From Balanoglossus misakiensis (Eukaryota > Hemichordata), in the NCBI GenBank assembly GCA_040954595.2, contig CM082595.2, positions 4,154,001 to 4,218,000 of the forward strand: a DNA stretch of 64,000 nucleotides, in the 5' to 3' direction. This document shows, in pieces, positions 52,655-64,000 of this stretch. A program made the translations under genes and the position numbers. Within the stretch, counting starts at the first letter, position 1, and the number at the start of each line of letters is the position of its first letter. The notes under the pieces were generated by a model. That model saw only the letters and a program-made list of their open reading frames with translations. It did no database searches and had not been told where the DNA came from.

Positions 52655-55600
52655 CTGGAGGTTGAAATAAGGCGACATGAAAAGGTCTACTTAAGTGGGT
52701 GAATTCAAATGAAATGTTCTCTTGTCAATCTCGATAGATACAGAGAGTTCCCAGTGAAAACGGCTCAAGCGAACCAAATCAACCGGGTTTATATCAGTCT
52801 AAATTCAGAGCGTAGTTAAATATATCTTCTGCCTTTAAAGCGTGATTAGAACTCGCTTTATTTGCAGACTACTGCGAAAACAAACCACTAGCCAGAAGTA
52901 ATCGTGTATTATGCAAGTCAAAGGTCACGGAGTATCATTTGTAGGAACGATTGACGACACAATTATCAAAATATCGTGTGCCACGGGTAGCCAATTTTCC
53001 GAGATCACGAGTCCAGCTAAAGCATATGTTTGTGTCATGGGTTCCCCGGTGTCACAGTTGCGGAATCAGGTGACCTTTGTCCCCGAAGCCAACAAATGTT
53101 ATATTTGAACAAACATTCAACATATCTTGTATCAGTTCGGTTCAAAACAAAGTCTATCCCACAGCAGCAAAACAAACAAGGATTACTTTATTCGTTACTT
53201 ATAAAATACACCCAATTCCGTGTATAGTTTGAAATGACAAACAGGTTATTAATTATTCAGACACACTTTTGCAATTTTAATACATCTAATCCCCCGTGAC
53301 AGAGTTAATTACTCGACAGTCGCACAAATTAATATTTAAAGTTAATTAACATTCTGGAATTATGGAGAGGGGTTGTGTGGACTTTATGAGAGTAATATTA
53401 AACCCTGGAGTCAAGCTAGTGGTGATGGAAAAGGAGACAAACACAATAATCACCTTGTGGTGGACGTCAAACCTGCATAATTCTGACTTATGCTACAACT
53501 TGCCTATCGCCTTTAACCAGAGGTTTTGAGTGATAAACAATTCCAGTATCACGTTTCTCGACCACTGGGGGGAATTATATAGACTAAAAATAGACGGACA
53601 GAAACAGGCCAACTCGTTCCTCGTTGTAATCGCAGTCGACAAGTGATCAGCAATATGGTCGGGCTGATTTTCGATTCAGGTTTAGTAGATGGGTCAGCAG
53701 TAGCCAGCGGCTGTGTGTGTTTTGTGCTTCATGCGTTTATCATGCGTGCAATGGGGGTGAGATATGTGGATTTCACAACACACGCTTGCAACAAGCACAC
53801 CGTCAATTACAGACCAATATTATTCAAAATATTTTTTTTTCTACTTACTGCCAGTGGTAGAATAAAATGTATGACTTTCATCCCCAAAGGAGCCGTTTGT
53901 TGATCCTGCTGGACGCGGAGATTCCAACCTACTAGTGGTACTGCTATGGTGAACGGTGGATCACCGTGGCGAAATCTCCATGGTGCGCTCAACAGCTATT
54001 TGGGTGCGCCATATACCGATTAATACTTAACTAGCCCAGCACTTCCGTCTGCGAGAGTATTCCACGAGCATTGCAAGCGGATGAGCAGTAGCCCACTTTT
54101 TCTTCACTTGTCTAATTTGTTGATCCGGCGCTGTGTTATCAGTAAATATAAAGCCACATTCCGTATTTCCAAAGCATGCCGTAGATACGGCGAGCGTGTT
54201 GGTATTTCCATATCACAGAGCCATACACACACGCAACGATGGCGTTTGCCCTTGGCTGACGGCTGTTAAAAATACGATGGGCTTATCGTCAACTTGTTTA
54301 CGTCACTCACGCGGCTGTGTCGTTACTCTCTGTGATGTAAACCACGGCGCTTGAACCGCATCATCGGAGCGTCTGCTGGGCTTCTCCAAAGACCCGTGTC
54401 ACCGTCTGCATCTGGCGCGGTCTATTGGCAGAGGAGGGGGGACGGTGGCGTATTGCAGCGATTATATTTGCCTAATCGTGTGGCTTTTCATTATTAAGAA
54501 GGGAAATAATGAATCCTTCTGTCGCAGGGGGGCGTATGTAAAAGGGCAGGCTTGCAACTGTATCTTTATACAGGTATGTCAGCTATGTTGGATGTGTGTG
54601 TGCATAAAATGGCATCGTCCTCCTGATTACCTGTCGGTCTGTTAGGCTGTCCGTCTGTCTGCTTCTGCCCCATGGGCATTATAGATCTGTCTTATTATTT
54701 TCCACGTAACACTGTTGTTCATGCTGGCCTTGTAGTCAGTTTGTAACTGCTCTGCAATGTCTGAGGAGGTGTTGCTGCAATGTAACCCGCGTCGACTTCC
54801 ACGCGCCCCGTAATATATTTGCCAGACCGGCTATTTTTATTCGTTTGCGAGTTGTTGGGTAACAAGGCATGCAATCCAACGAACCGTTGTCGAATGTAGC
54901 ACATTTGGTTAAATGAAACACCTAGATGCAAAATTACAGTCATTCAGAATGATGACGTCATCAAAGTGACGGGTTCAGGCGTGATGAATTTTGTTTTTGT
55001 GACTGGCTGCTGTGGCATGTTGTTGGTCCTAGATCTGCCAGGAATGAAATTTACATTCTTCAACAGAGATATGCAATAAAGTTGGGAACGACATTTCAAG
55101 ATACAGAAATGCACATGGCATAGGAATTCAGAAAACTGCCGAATTCATAAATTAAGGATATCTTATTCTTTTTCTCAACACTCTGTCCATGATTATGTTT
55201 GAGAAGGTCTATAAAAAGCCATGACATTGTTTCAAATATGTTTCACATGGATAGTTTAAAGTGTTTGGAAATATCATTTTATGATGCTAACTCCTGATCA
55301 TGAAATGGCACAGCTTGAAAGTGTTTGTTTTCACTGTCGCTCGTTTACGTATCAAGCATTTTTATACCATACATAATACAACAGATGATATCACAAAAGT
55401 CAAGACTAATTACTACAAAACGTTGACAACTGCCAGTGTACATTTCGTGTGTAAATTGCAATACTAGCCAGTGAGGGCGCTCTTACATGTTGACCAGAAA
55501 GTGTTCGTATCACAAACACCTCCTGAGGGAGAGAGTTGAAGGGGACTAAACTGGTATGTCAGGGGCCTGAATGTCAAATGTGTGCCTATATATTAAACTT

Positions 55601-55678
55601 TACTGAAACAAAAGAGAATCACATAATTTATAAACTTTATTTTTACCCTGTCTTTTCATTTACCTATATACATACCAC

Positions 55679-55681
<3 letters not shown>

Positions 55682-55720
<39 letters not shown>

Positions 55721-55751
55721 TACATACATACATACATACATACATACATAC
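55682..55751. repeat. Compound (CA)n-(CATA)n microsatellite
   Basis: About 17 CA units followed by about 9 CATA units, roughly 550 bases beyond the TNFR-B stop codon. Confidence 0.95.
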
Positions 55752-56297
55752 AAATACAAGAATTCTTGTAAAATTCTACAAAATATTTAATCAGTATTGC
55801 AGAATATAGTTGAATGACAGGTGTAAATTATAAAAATTTCATTAGAAATATTTATAAATTTGTAAAAAATAAAACTGTTTTACTGTCATTCATTACTATT
55901 TTGTGTAAATTGTATAAATATATATTTTTATCGTAAATGTAGCGTTATAATGTACATTTAAGGAAATTACAAAAAAATTATACATATGCAAAAAAATAAA
56001 AAAATAAAAGACATCAACATGAAGCAGAAAAATGTAAACAAAGTTTTAAAGCGAATTTATACAATAAATTAATTCTTACTTGTCAAATTGTAAACGTCTT
56101 CAGTGAAAAAGTAAACAATGCCGCAATAAATCTATATCTAAATTGCATCTTCATCAACCACCAGGGAGACAAGATGCACTCAAGCTAATAAGCCGTGCCA
56201 TTGGGCAATGTCTAAATTCAGGCACTCTAGGGAATCTTTCACAGCTACCAAAGCTTCTAGCATTTAAAGTCCTTGGCTACATTTCACTACAAAATTG

Positions 56298-56916
56298 CTA
56301 CGAGTCTTTCCTTTTTTTCAGTGCATCTGCAAGGTGTGAACAAGCAACTTCCAGAACTGTGACAAACTCCTGAAATGCTGTGGGTCCTTTGCTCATTAGT
56401 TTTGTAATAAATAATCTTCTCTGCTCTGAATCATTGATATATGGATTAGTAATTTCGTTTACATCTTCCATGAGAAAGAGCTGAAAGAAAGAGAAAAAAA
56501 AACATCACAGAAAATGAACTTCAATAAACTGACAAGTGTAACTACCACTCAGGTGGCACTACATAATTGTTACCTACATGAATAATGCATTTTACATCAA
56601 GGACAATATGAAAACCCAACAAACCATAAATTTTAATAAAGCTGAGTATCTGAGCTTAACTTCGCTGTAATTATAGTTTATTTGTAACTGGATACTGAAT
56701 ATGGTCAAAAGAGAGTGACTTTGTCCCTTTCAAGTGACCACCTAATTTAAATATTATTAATAAATAATTAAGTCCTTACTTTTGGCATTTTGTCCAGAAC
56801 TGATTTAACTGGAAGGTCACTGACAAAATCTGCCATCAAGCTACGGAGAATGTTTTTATCTTCTTCTGTCATACCAACACTTCCATTGTCTTGATTTGAT
56901 GTGGCTCCACTAACAT
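56298..56916 (-). other. CARD-coding exon pair of TNFR-B
   Basis: Two short exons, 56916-56780 and 56480-56298, encode a death-fold domain. It begins MTEEDKNILRSLMADFV, continues through LPVKSVLDKMPK across the splice, and contains EDVNEI, a polar helix with RRLF, and the helix-5 hallmark GPTAFQEFV followed by SHLADALKK. Compared with what I know of CARDs such as RAIDD, the DK..LRSL opening and the GP.AF..F motif are in the right places and the length (about 86 residues) is right. The donor is GTAAGG after 56780 and the acceptor is CTTTCAG before 56480. It is not a death domain: the typical DD W and C-terminal helix pattern are absent. Confidence 0.93.
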
Positions 56917-59900
56917 CTACAAATAAGAATATAAAAATTACTTATTTATGTTTTAGCATTTTTACTCAAGGTTTCATTGACAGACAACAATTTCAAATGT
57001 TGAAAATTACTTTACCCTGAAAGGCTGTGAATTACACATTCATTTTCTTCGACATTTCAGACGCTTCGCAAATTTTTGAGAAAAAACACATAAATTACCA
57101 CAAGGAGGAATACTGGTACACTGCTTTTGATACCACATGCATCAATTCCACAGGCCTAACAGTAATAGCAAACTGGTGACCAAAAAGTGCACTGTTTCAC
57201 CACAAAGATTTAACTCTTTCAACAAACTTGAAGATTTAAGTCATACCAATTGCGGGCTCGGCTCCATAAACACCAGACTCGACTGAGGAGGATCTGTTCA
57301 GATTGTTTTCATCAGACGTTGTGCTTTCTCTTCTGGATGTTGTTGTACCCGTTAAACACCCTTCATCTGGTTGACTGTCTAGCTCGACTGCACTAGAACT
57401 GTTTTCTTGATGTGATGTCATCATCGCTATGGCCTCTTCCCTGCCTGAACCCCTATCAGACTCAATGTCTTCCCTTCCTGTAAGTACAGCAAAAAGATTT
57501 TCGCATAGTCAAACGTTTTCTCAAGGATGTGTCAGTAAGGCTAATTGAGCCCTCCTCCCCTTCTTTATTTTGAGGAAATCAATTGTAAAAACTAACTTGC
57601 AGTTAGTGTATACATGTAACCGCATAAGCATTATAAGAAATCTTTACCGGCATTTCTGCAGTCTCTGAAACAACACATCCTCCTGCACTGGCAGACCATT
57701 ACAATGATAAATATGACAATTGCACTTATGACAACAATTACAAGAGTAACGATGAGAGAGTTTATGATCTGCTGATGTGACGTTGGCTTTGGTGGTGGAC
57801 GGACTGTTGAAACTATTTCAGTTGTTGTTGACCCTGATCTGTCATCAGGTGGAAATGAAGTACGTTCCACTGTTGGCACCTTTGTTGGCATCTGTTTTGG
57901 CAGCTGTGTTGTCTTCTGTGTTGAAGTACCGGTATATGCAGGACCTGTAGAAGTCCACAACAAAGAAGTGGTAAATTTGAAATCAGTTCTACTAACTTAA
58001 CCCAATAATACACACAGTTTATTATTACACCATTTTGAGTTAAAAATTGTTGTAAATTATCAGCAAATTCCCCATTAATTCCCCAATTTTTTAAATCTAT
58101 GAACATATTGATAATTCATTCTTAGTATGTGTGTATATGTGTGAAGCAAACCTATGGAAATTCTCTAGACAGCAGATATTTATTTTCTCTCATAATAGTC
58201 TTGAACATACTACAAATAGGCAACTGGTGATACAATTATTTTTGGTCTATCTCAAGTACCGGTCTGTTCTTCTGTAACAATATATGGTAACATTGCATGA
58301 ATGATACATGTATTCACTTCACATACCCTGAGAGCGAGTGGTGGGTTCAAAGGGAAATGTTGACTTCAAGCATAGTTCTCCAGTACCACTGTATTCATAA
58401 CCAGGGTCACAAGCACATTGGTTGTCAGAGGTTCCGTCAGCCTCAGCTTTTACAACAATGCGTTCATGCGACTTGTTACACTGGTCGATTTGGTAACAAA
58501 ATGTAGCACCACTCCAGCCATCTTGATAGAAACCATCAGGGCAAGGAACACAGACGCCGTCATCTGGTCGGTACATGCAATGTTGGTCAACCTTCTCACC
58601 TTTAAGTGAAAAAATTAAAAGAAAGGATTATAGTAATGACTGAATACATGACAAAAACTGTTTGAAAACACATATTACAATCATTTCCATGAGATTCTGC
58701 ATAGTAAAATGAAAAGTGTAATTCAGTTAAGTGACCCAATACAATCACAAACCTCTGAAAAAATCTTAACCACACTGTCAGTTTTTTATACAATTTATTC
58801 TCACCTGGCCTACACATGTTGCAGCAAATGCCATCGCTCGGATGTGGATATTGTCTCGATGAACAAGTCACTGTGTCAGTGGGCCCAGTCTGCACAAAAT
58901 CAGCCAGAAGCAACAGGTGTGTCACCTGGAAGATACAATACAAACTTTTATTAACGTCGACATCACAATATCTGCTTTCATATTATTTTTAGTATTCTCC
59001 TAGAGCTGGCAATTCAAAAGATCTGCTGTAAAGTTAAATTATAGAAAAACTTACACAGACACAGCAATCAGTATGCATTTACATTTAAGCTGTATTATAT
59101 GGAGGTGTCTGTTTAAGTATCGCACCACCCCAACTTTGTGAAAACTGTAGTTGTGACCTTTGAACTCTCTCCACCATGAAGGAAATCCTTTATAACATGA
59201 TTAGAATTGAACGGTCAACTAGAAATGATCTTGTGCTTTATTAGTTGTTCTTTCTAACCAGTTTCAAAAATGTTCTTGAAGCTTAAGCATAACTATCTTG
59301 TGTTTCACTGCTGTGATTTCATTAATCAAGCTATTGTTTTGTTATTTTCAAGGTCGTACTGACTTCCCTGACCGGAAATGACCTGCGTGGGGGGGTCAAG
59401 CATGTAAACATAATCTTTCACAGGATGTTATTATACTGAAGAAACTGTGTATAGCGTAACTATGGCTACAAACAAACAGATCACATTAATTAGGCCTACC
59501 ACGTCTTTTCTAGTTTTTAATCAGTGCTGGTAATATGGCGATGCAGTTATAGAATATATGTAGACTAAATCTGTATTGTTTTCGTTTGATATTGTGTTTT
59601 AATCAAAACAATGCCATGATATATCACTACAGTTGAACTGTAAAATTCGATCATAGCAATACTGTGAAAACCATATGGTGCTGAAATTTATCGTTAGTAA
59701 TATGGCTGCATTCAAAAAAAGGCAAACAGTGTATGAAAAGATTGTCTGTGGCATAGTTCAACATTCTGGGTGAGTCATAGCAATGGCGTCATTGTAAACA
59801 AAGCATGCAACCACTCCCCACTGTCCTGAGATGTGAGGTACCACATCACCCATATCTTATACCTGGTCACTGCATTCCCAAGACAGCATTTACAGTTAAA

Positions 59901-60231
59901 TAAACGTGTATGATTTTTGGTTTAGGTAAGACATTTACAAAAGTACATGGACAGTCGACCGATCTGATATGGTGAACTAGTTGGCTGAGTATGAGTCACC
60001 ACTTGTTGCTGTAAATAAATGTGGCCATGTATTTTTTTCTGGAAGAAAATGGACATGTACATGAAGCACTGATCTTATTCCCTGTTGTAGCTTTCTGGCG
60101 TCGAAATGATCTTGGTCAGACAGTGTGTGTTCCATACAAATTGGGAAAAAGTTGAGCCAGTAAGTGAGCTTCAAACTTACCATTATTGCCTTGGCCGCAA
60201 ATACCATCTTCGCTGACAAAACAGCAGACAT
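56298..60231 (-). CDS. TNF receptor-like protein with a C-terminal CARD (TNFR-B, seven exons, complete)
   Basis: Predicted 430-residue type I membrane receptor joining a TNFR ectodomain to a CARD. Exons: 60231-60181, 58925-58805, 58599-58327, 57944-57648, 57477-57247, 56916-56780 and 56480-56298 (TAG). Splice sites are GT-AG with matching phases (0,1,1,1,1,0); the sum is 1293 nt. Order: signal peptide split over exons 1-2 (VTHLLLLADFV); three cysteine-rich repeats with GICCNMCRPG, CVPCPDGFYQDG and CACDPGYEYSG; a Thr/Pro stalk; TM at about 208-233 (LIVTLVIVVISAIVIFIIV); membrane-proximal cysteines CQCRRMCCFRDC that might be palmitoylated; a Ser/Thr/Glu-rich linker to about 339, with SHQE as a weak TRAF-type match; and the CARD at about 340-425. 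CARDs bind other CARDs in caspase and NF-kB signalling, so a receptor-proximal adaptor role is inferred. I know of no standard vertebrate TNF receptor with this tail. Confidence 0.94.
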
Positions 60232-63200
60232 TGTGGGGCTCTGTTCATGCTACACTTACAAAGAAAAGTATTGTACACGTCCAAAAACGAGCCCTTAGTG
60301 TCTAAATGAGGTAATTTCGATACGCTGAGGAGCACTCGTACCAAGATGCTGGCTGCTCAATAGTTACTTTACAAATGTATGATGGGCATAGTCATGATCA
60401 CGGGACATTACGTCACAAGGCAAGGAACATGTGACCCAGTTTTATGACGTAGGCGATGCTACTTGAGAACCTCTCATGCTTCATTCAGTTGTTATGTTGT
60501 ATGAGTGCAGTCGCAAATGCGCCCTCCTGCGACTGCTTTCCCAATTTATCGCTGAGGTTGTCTGTATTTTTCTCAGTTTGGGGAAAATATAATGAAAAAT
60601 TCTAGACATGTTAATGCGACATGTATTTGGCTTTTTTCATAAGCAAACTTGATCATTTCATATATTTTCTGCTCTACATACAGAACAATTACAAGTTATT
60701 CATTAGATTATGTACAAACTTGTCATGCACAAGTCAGGTTGTTTTAAAAGATGTTTATTCATAAATAAGAACAATTAAAAGATTTTTCCATTGTCCCAGA
60801 TATTTATCGGGGTCTCTTAACAAATGTCAAATTGATACAATTTTCAACTAAATCACAAAATCTCAATAAAGTTGTTATTTTACTCTCTACTGCATATAGC
60901 CATAAATGTAACCAACATTGTTTTAAAAAGTTTGTGTTGTCGTCAACAAGTTCATATATTAATCAAATCGGTTCATAAGCTCCCATCTTCCAAACTCGTT
61001 GCAAATAAAATCCAAATTTTGTCAGGGTTGAAACATCTTTGCAATTACATTTTCTATCAAATCCTGGTATGTGTTTTGGATTGAATGCCAGAGGCATTCT
61101 CTGCACGTAATTTTATATAGGGTCATTCGTTTTAATACTGTTTCTTAGTTTTATTGTGGACTTATGACCCCTTTGAACTGTGAGAAATGGTTTATTTTAC
61201 CACCAGTATCTCATGACTCTCATGATTTTGGTGGAAGTCGTTCATGAATAAGCTTATCAGATCATACCATGTTGAACAAATATAATATATCCGACTAGAT
61301 GAATAATCACAAACAGCAATTTAGTGATGTCTGCCTGAAGTGTCAATTCACTGATGCAGTCAACTCCATTGCAAAATATTTTGTTCAATTTGCCAAAAGA
61401 ATCAATATCCATTTTTCTTTCGTCATTTGGACATTATTCACTTTGGTACAAAATTTCAAGTAGCGTGTGAAAAATAAACAAGAGAAGAACAATCTGTACA
61501 TATTTACAATAATTTATCCATGATTGCTCCTTGTTGAAGTCCATTTGTTTTGAACTCACACTGGCATCTGGCTTGATTGTATCTACCACCAATTGGACGA
61601 AAATCTCAGCTGGAAAACATGTATGTAGAAACAGGAATACCAACGGGTTGTTTCCGTGTGTACCCATGGAAGACTGGTCGACTCACAACGGTGGTTGTAT
61701 AATGTCTTTTTTATGAAACAGCATATTATACAAGACTCTTTGCATGTGTTTAAGCCATTATATTAGTCGTATACACTAGCATTAGTTATACCTTACCCAA
61801 TAATCGCAGTCTGAACTGACAATTTTGGTGCGATTTAGACTGATTTACAATTCAGTTCTTTATTGTATTTGGGTGTTCTGTATAAAAATATGCAATTATG
61901 ATTTATCTACTGATACATTCTGTTAAAAACCAGCTATCGTATACCACTACATTGTATCTCAGACAACATGCCTTGACTGATGAGCAAACCTTCGTTACAT
62001 ATCCTCATGTTACCAGATGGTACATGCTATCTTTTGGCGTTTCTCCAATAAACCGGTAATGCTTGGTCAAAGTTCAGCGCTCCGCGTCACACCGTCTGTT
62101 CATAGTCAACACTGAGGGCTATTGACAAGATCTCTTCTAGACTAACAGCCCAATCCCTCTCGTGTGTACACTGCTCAGGCCGGGGAAACCCTCGACTGTA
62201 GTCGTGGTCTGTTCACCAGGCCAGTAGGCGAGGATAAGGGAAGAGGAACGTTAAAGTTGTGGGGCACAACATTCAGCAGTTAAAGGAACAAAATCGAGAT
62301 TCCCATGTTTTAACATGCAAGTGATTGGTGTGTTTTAGTAAAAGCTTCCCAAATCTTTCATGTCCTGCTTTTGTATTTTGCTGTAAATTATTGCTAATGC
62401 ATCATTTCCCATTTATTTAGAATGGTCACATGAAAACCTTACACGTCCCTCAGATAATTCTATGTACCATTGTAGAAATGGCAACAGCATGGCACTGACT
62501 TCATTCCTTTAACTGTCTTATCCGCTACCTACATATTTGACAACAGTAGCACCAAGTTAACCAAATGAACCATGCACGTAAACATGCCAGATGGTGAAAT
62601 GATGGTTTCTCTTAAATGTAAATGGCAGAGCATCCCAGGTAAAAAAGACCTAATGCACCACTATTAAAAAGACAGGAACAACCATGCCAGAGTAGCACTA
62701 GTAACTTCCCTTGGTTTTGTGGAGCACATGCTGTGCAAGACAAGGTAGAATGTGGATAAACTCTAGCACTATGTGTCCACAGACGAGGGTTTCGATTGAG
62801 AACAACTTGTAAGTCATTATTGTGCTGCCCAATTCGCATGTGCAGTACAGGAGTAAGCTGCATTAGAGGGAGGGGGTTAGTAACTATATACACTTTAATA
62901 ATTTAAATGTGTCCAGGGTTCAATTAAATGACACTATACTTTTAGGTGAGCAGAAAAGCAAGGGGGGTAATGAAAACAACCGAAAGTGGCAAAGACTGTA
63001 CATTCCATGCTGCTGGGGTCAGTACTGTACACAAACGGACAATAAAATATAAACCAATACCATGGCGTGGACGGAGGTGACATTGGGAAAAAGCTGCCTT
63101 GAAAAGGGTAATTTCAATTTAAAACAGTTCGTATTGCACTGCTAGGGGCATTGCACTACTACAAGTTGTCTCAATAGCCGAGAAACGCTCCCAAGTGATT

Positions 63201-63283
63201 ATCGCATGACACCGATTTGTTTCGTGGCCGAGATGCGGTCCACGTGATCATCACAGGGTGGTCACACGACGAGATTGTGACTG
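60232..63283. other. Intergenic interval between TNFR-B and the glutamate receptor gene
   Basis: About 3 kb with no supported gene. It includes TNFR-B upstream sequence on its left and the glutamate receptor 3' UTR on its right. Two CRE/ATF-like half-sites lie about 180-220 bases upstream of the TNFR-B ATG. No repeats of note were seen. Confidence 0.4.
60405..60450 (-). promoter_or_regulatory. Paired CRE/ATF-like half-sites upstream of TNFR-B
   Basis: TTACGTCAC at about 60409 and TATGACGTAG at about 60442 are TGACGT half-sites in opposite orientation, about 30 bases apart. They sit 180-220 bases upstream of the TNFR-B start codon. CREB/ATF factors bind such sites; promoter function is only inferred from position. 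Confidence 0.25.
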
Positions 63284-64000
63284 TCAGTAGACTGAGACCG
63301 TGTTAGTAACCTCGTGCGGTCCATTGGCTCTCCAGTCATTTCCCGACGAGTTTGCTCTCTGGTTGTCGACTCCGCGCCTCAGTTCACCGAGCTGAAAGTC
63401 ATCTTGGGGCACTGTCTCGTACCTTGCTCGGGGAAATTCGCGATTACCTACAAAGTTTTGGTTTCTTAGCGCCATCCTGTTTTCCTTGTTGTCCACACTG
63501 TCTTCGTTCCTGGCTGTACCGGTACATCCACATTTCTGGAGGTCCTTAGTAGTAGCATGAAGGCGACGTCTGATTGCGCGGCACCATGTGGGCTGTATAA
63601 AGACAATGAAAATGAAATTGATTCTAATGTCCTGACAAATACAGAGGGAGATATTAAAAGTCGAGTGTCACACGAGGACCAAGTTAGATGTTACAATTTG
63701 GGACACCCTATGGTATAGTGTGTGCATATGTCCAGCATACAAACACAAAGTGAAAAGTGACTCGTAATATCCCAATGGGAACAAAAATCACAATAGGAGT
63801 GTCTGCTGTGTAATCTTCAAAATTACTGTAAAGAATTTTACCCTTCTTGAAGGCTCTATTTTGAGTGACGTTGATTCCTTGTAGGAAGCCCAAACCCACT
63901 CTCCTACCATTACCAAAAAGCCGAACCCAAAGCCGGCAAACAAAAAGTAGAAAACACCCAGCATATTGTTAATGCTCATTTGACTCCCGGCTTTCTCTGT
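63284..64000 (-). CDS. Ionotropic glutamate receptor, C-terminal part (last two coding exons, partial)
   Basis: The gene enters from the right edge. Exon (at least) 64000-63842 encodes a short extracellular end and the last membrane helix; SINNMLGVFYFLFAGFG and VMVGEWVW match the TM4 pattern of ionotropic glutamate receptors (N.aGVFYil.aG.g...lv...E). It leaves at AGG|GTAAAA in phase 0. The last exon 63592-63284 begins after a good acceptor (TTATACAG) and encodes a 102-residue basic and polar cytoplasmic tail ending VSVY then TGA. Ligand-gated cation channels of this family sit in the plasma membrane as tetramers. The ligand-binding core and pore loop lie outside the window, so the AMPA, kainate, delta or NMDA class cannot be decided. 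The tail itself resembles nothing I recognise. Confidence 0.85.

Larger units (their letters stand above)
45517..56297. other. Intergenic interval between TNFR-A and TNFR-B
   Basis: About 10.8 kb, the longest stretch without a supported gene. It includes a family C repeat (45713-45828), three tetranucleotide or dinucleotide tracts, a 59-bp tandem duplication (51836-51952) and one unassigned candidate minus-strand exon (52441-52654). The TNFR-B 3' UTR lies at its right end; a TTTATT near 55636-55641 could be its polyadenylation signal. TNFR-A promoter sequence must lie in the left part if the candidate first exon is right. Confidence 0.4.

Overview
The window is eukaryotic (animal) nuclear DNA: AT-rich, with genes split by GT-AG introns and many simple and dispersed repeats. 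The gene families fit a marine invertebrate: a somatomedin-B-headed 7TM receptor, an M13 metallopeptidase, TNF-receptor-superfamily genes, an ionotropic glutamate receptor and a CARD domain. A non-vertebrate deuterostome such as an acorn worm or lancelet is my guess, but a lophotrochozoan cannot be excluded. No prokaryotic, viral or CRISPR features were seen.

Layout. I could assemble five protein-coding genes by joining exons across splice sites with matching reading phases, and all five lie on the minus strand. (1) 528-3707: a two-exon receptor with signal peptide, one eight-cysteine somatomedin-B domain and an adhesion/secretin-like 7TM block. (2) 6186-25959: a complete 17-exon, 768-residue neprilysin/ECE-type (M13) zinc metallopeptidase with intact catalytic residues. 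(3) 31556-45516: a TNF-receptor-like gene (TNFR-A) with four cysteine-rich repeats, a TM segment and a short tail with no death-fold domain; its first exon is a candidate. (4) 56298-60231: a second TNF-receptor-like gene (TNFR-B), complete, seven exons, 430 residues, ending in a CARD. (5) 63284-64000: the last two coding exons of an ionotropic glutamate receptor, cut by the window edge.

The most interesting object is TNFR-B. Known signalling TNF receptors use a death domain or TRAF-binding motifs; here the ectodomain, stalk and TM are followed by a linker and a clear CARD of the RAIDD/caspase type. The domain is split over two short exons that are easily missed. TNFR-A and TNFR-B share intron phases and domain order outside the cell but have unrelated tails, which suggests a local duplication followed by divergence of the signalling module. 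TNFR-A, TNFR-B and the M13 peptidase are all predicted membrane proteins acting at the cell surface, but nothing in the sequence links them in one pathway.

Non-coding parts: the M13 gene has a 9.2 kb first intron, TNFR-A has a 6.2 kb candidate first intron, and three large intergenic intervals (26.0-31.5, 45.5-56.3 and 60.2-63.3 kb) hold mostly repeats. I identify three dispersed repeat families with two or three copies each inside the window, one long fold-back element framed by about 40-bp direct repeats, two tandem duplications, and eight simple-sequence tracts. A few open frames with acceptable splice signals remain unassigned and are given as low-confidence candidates.
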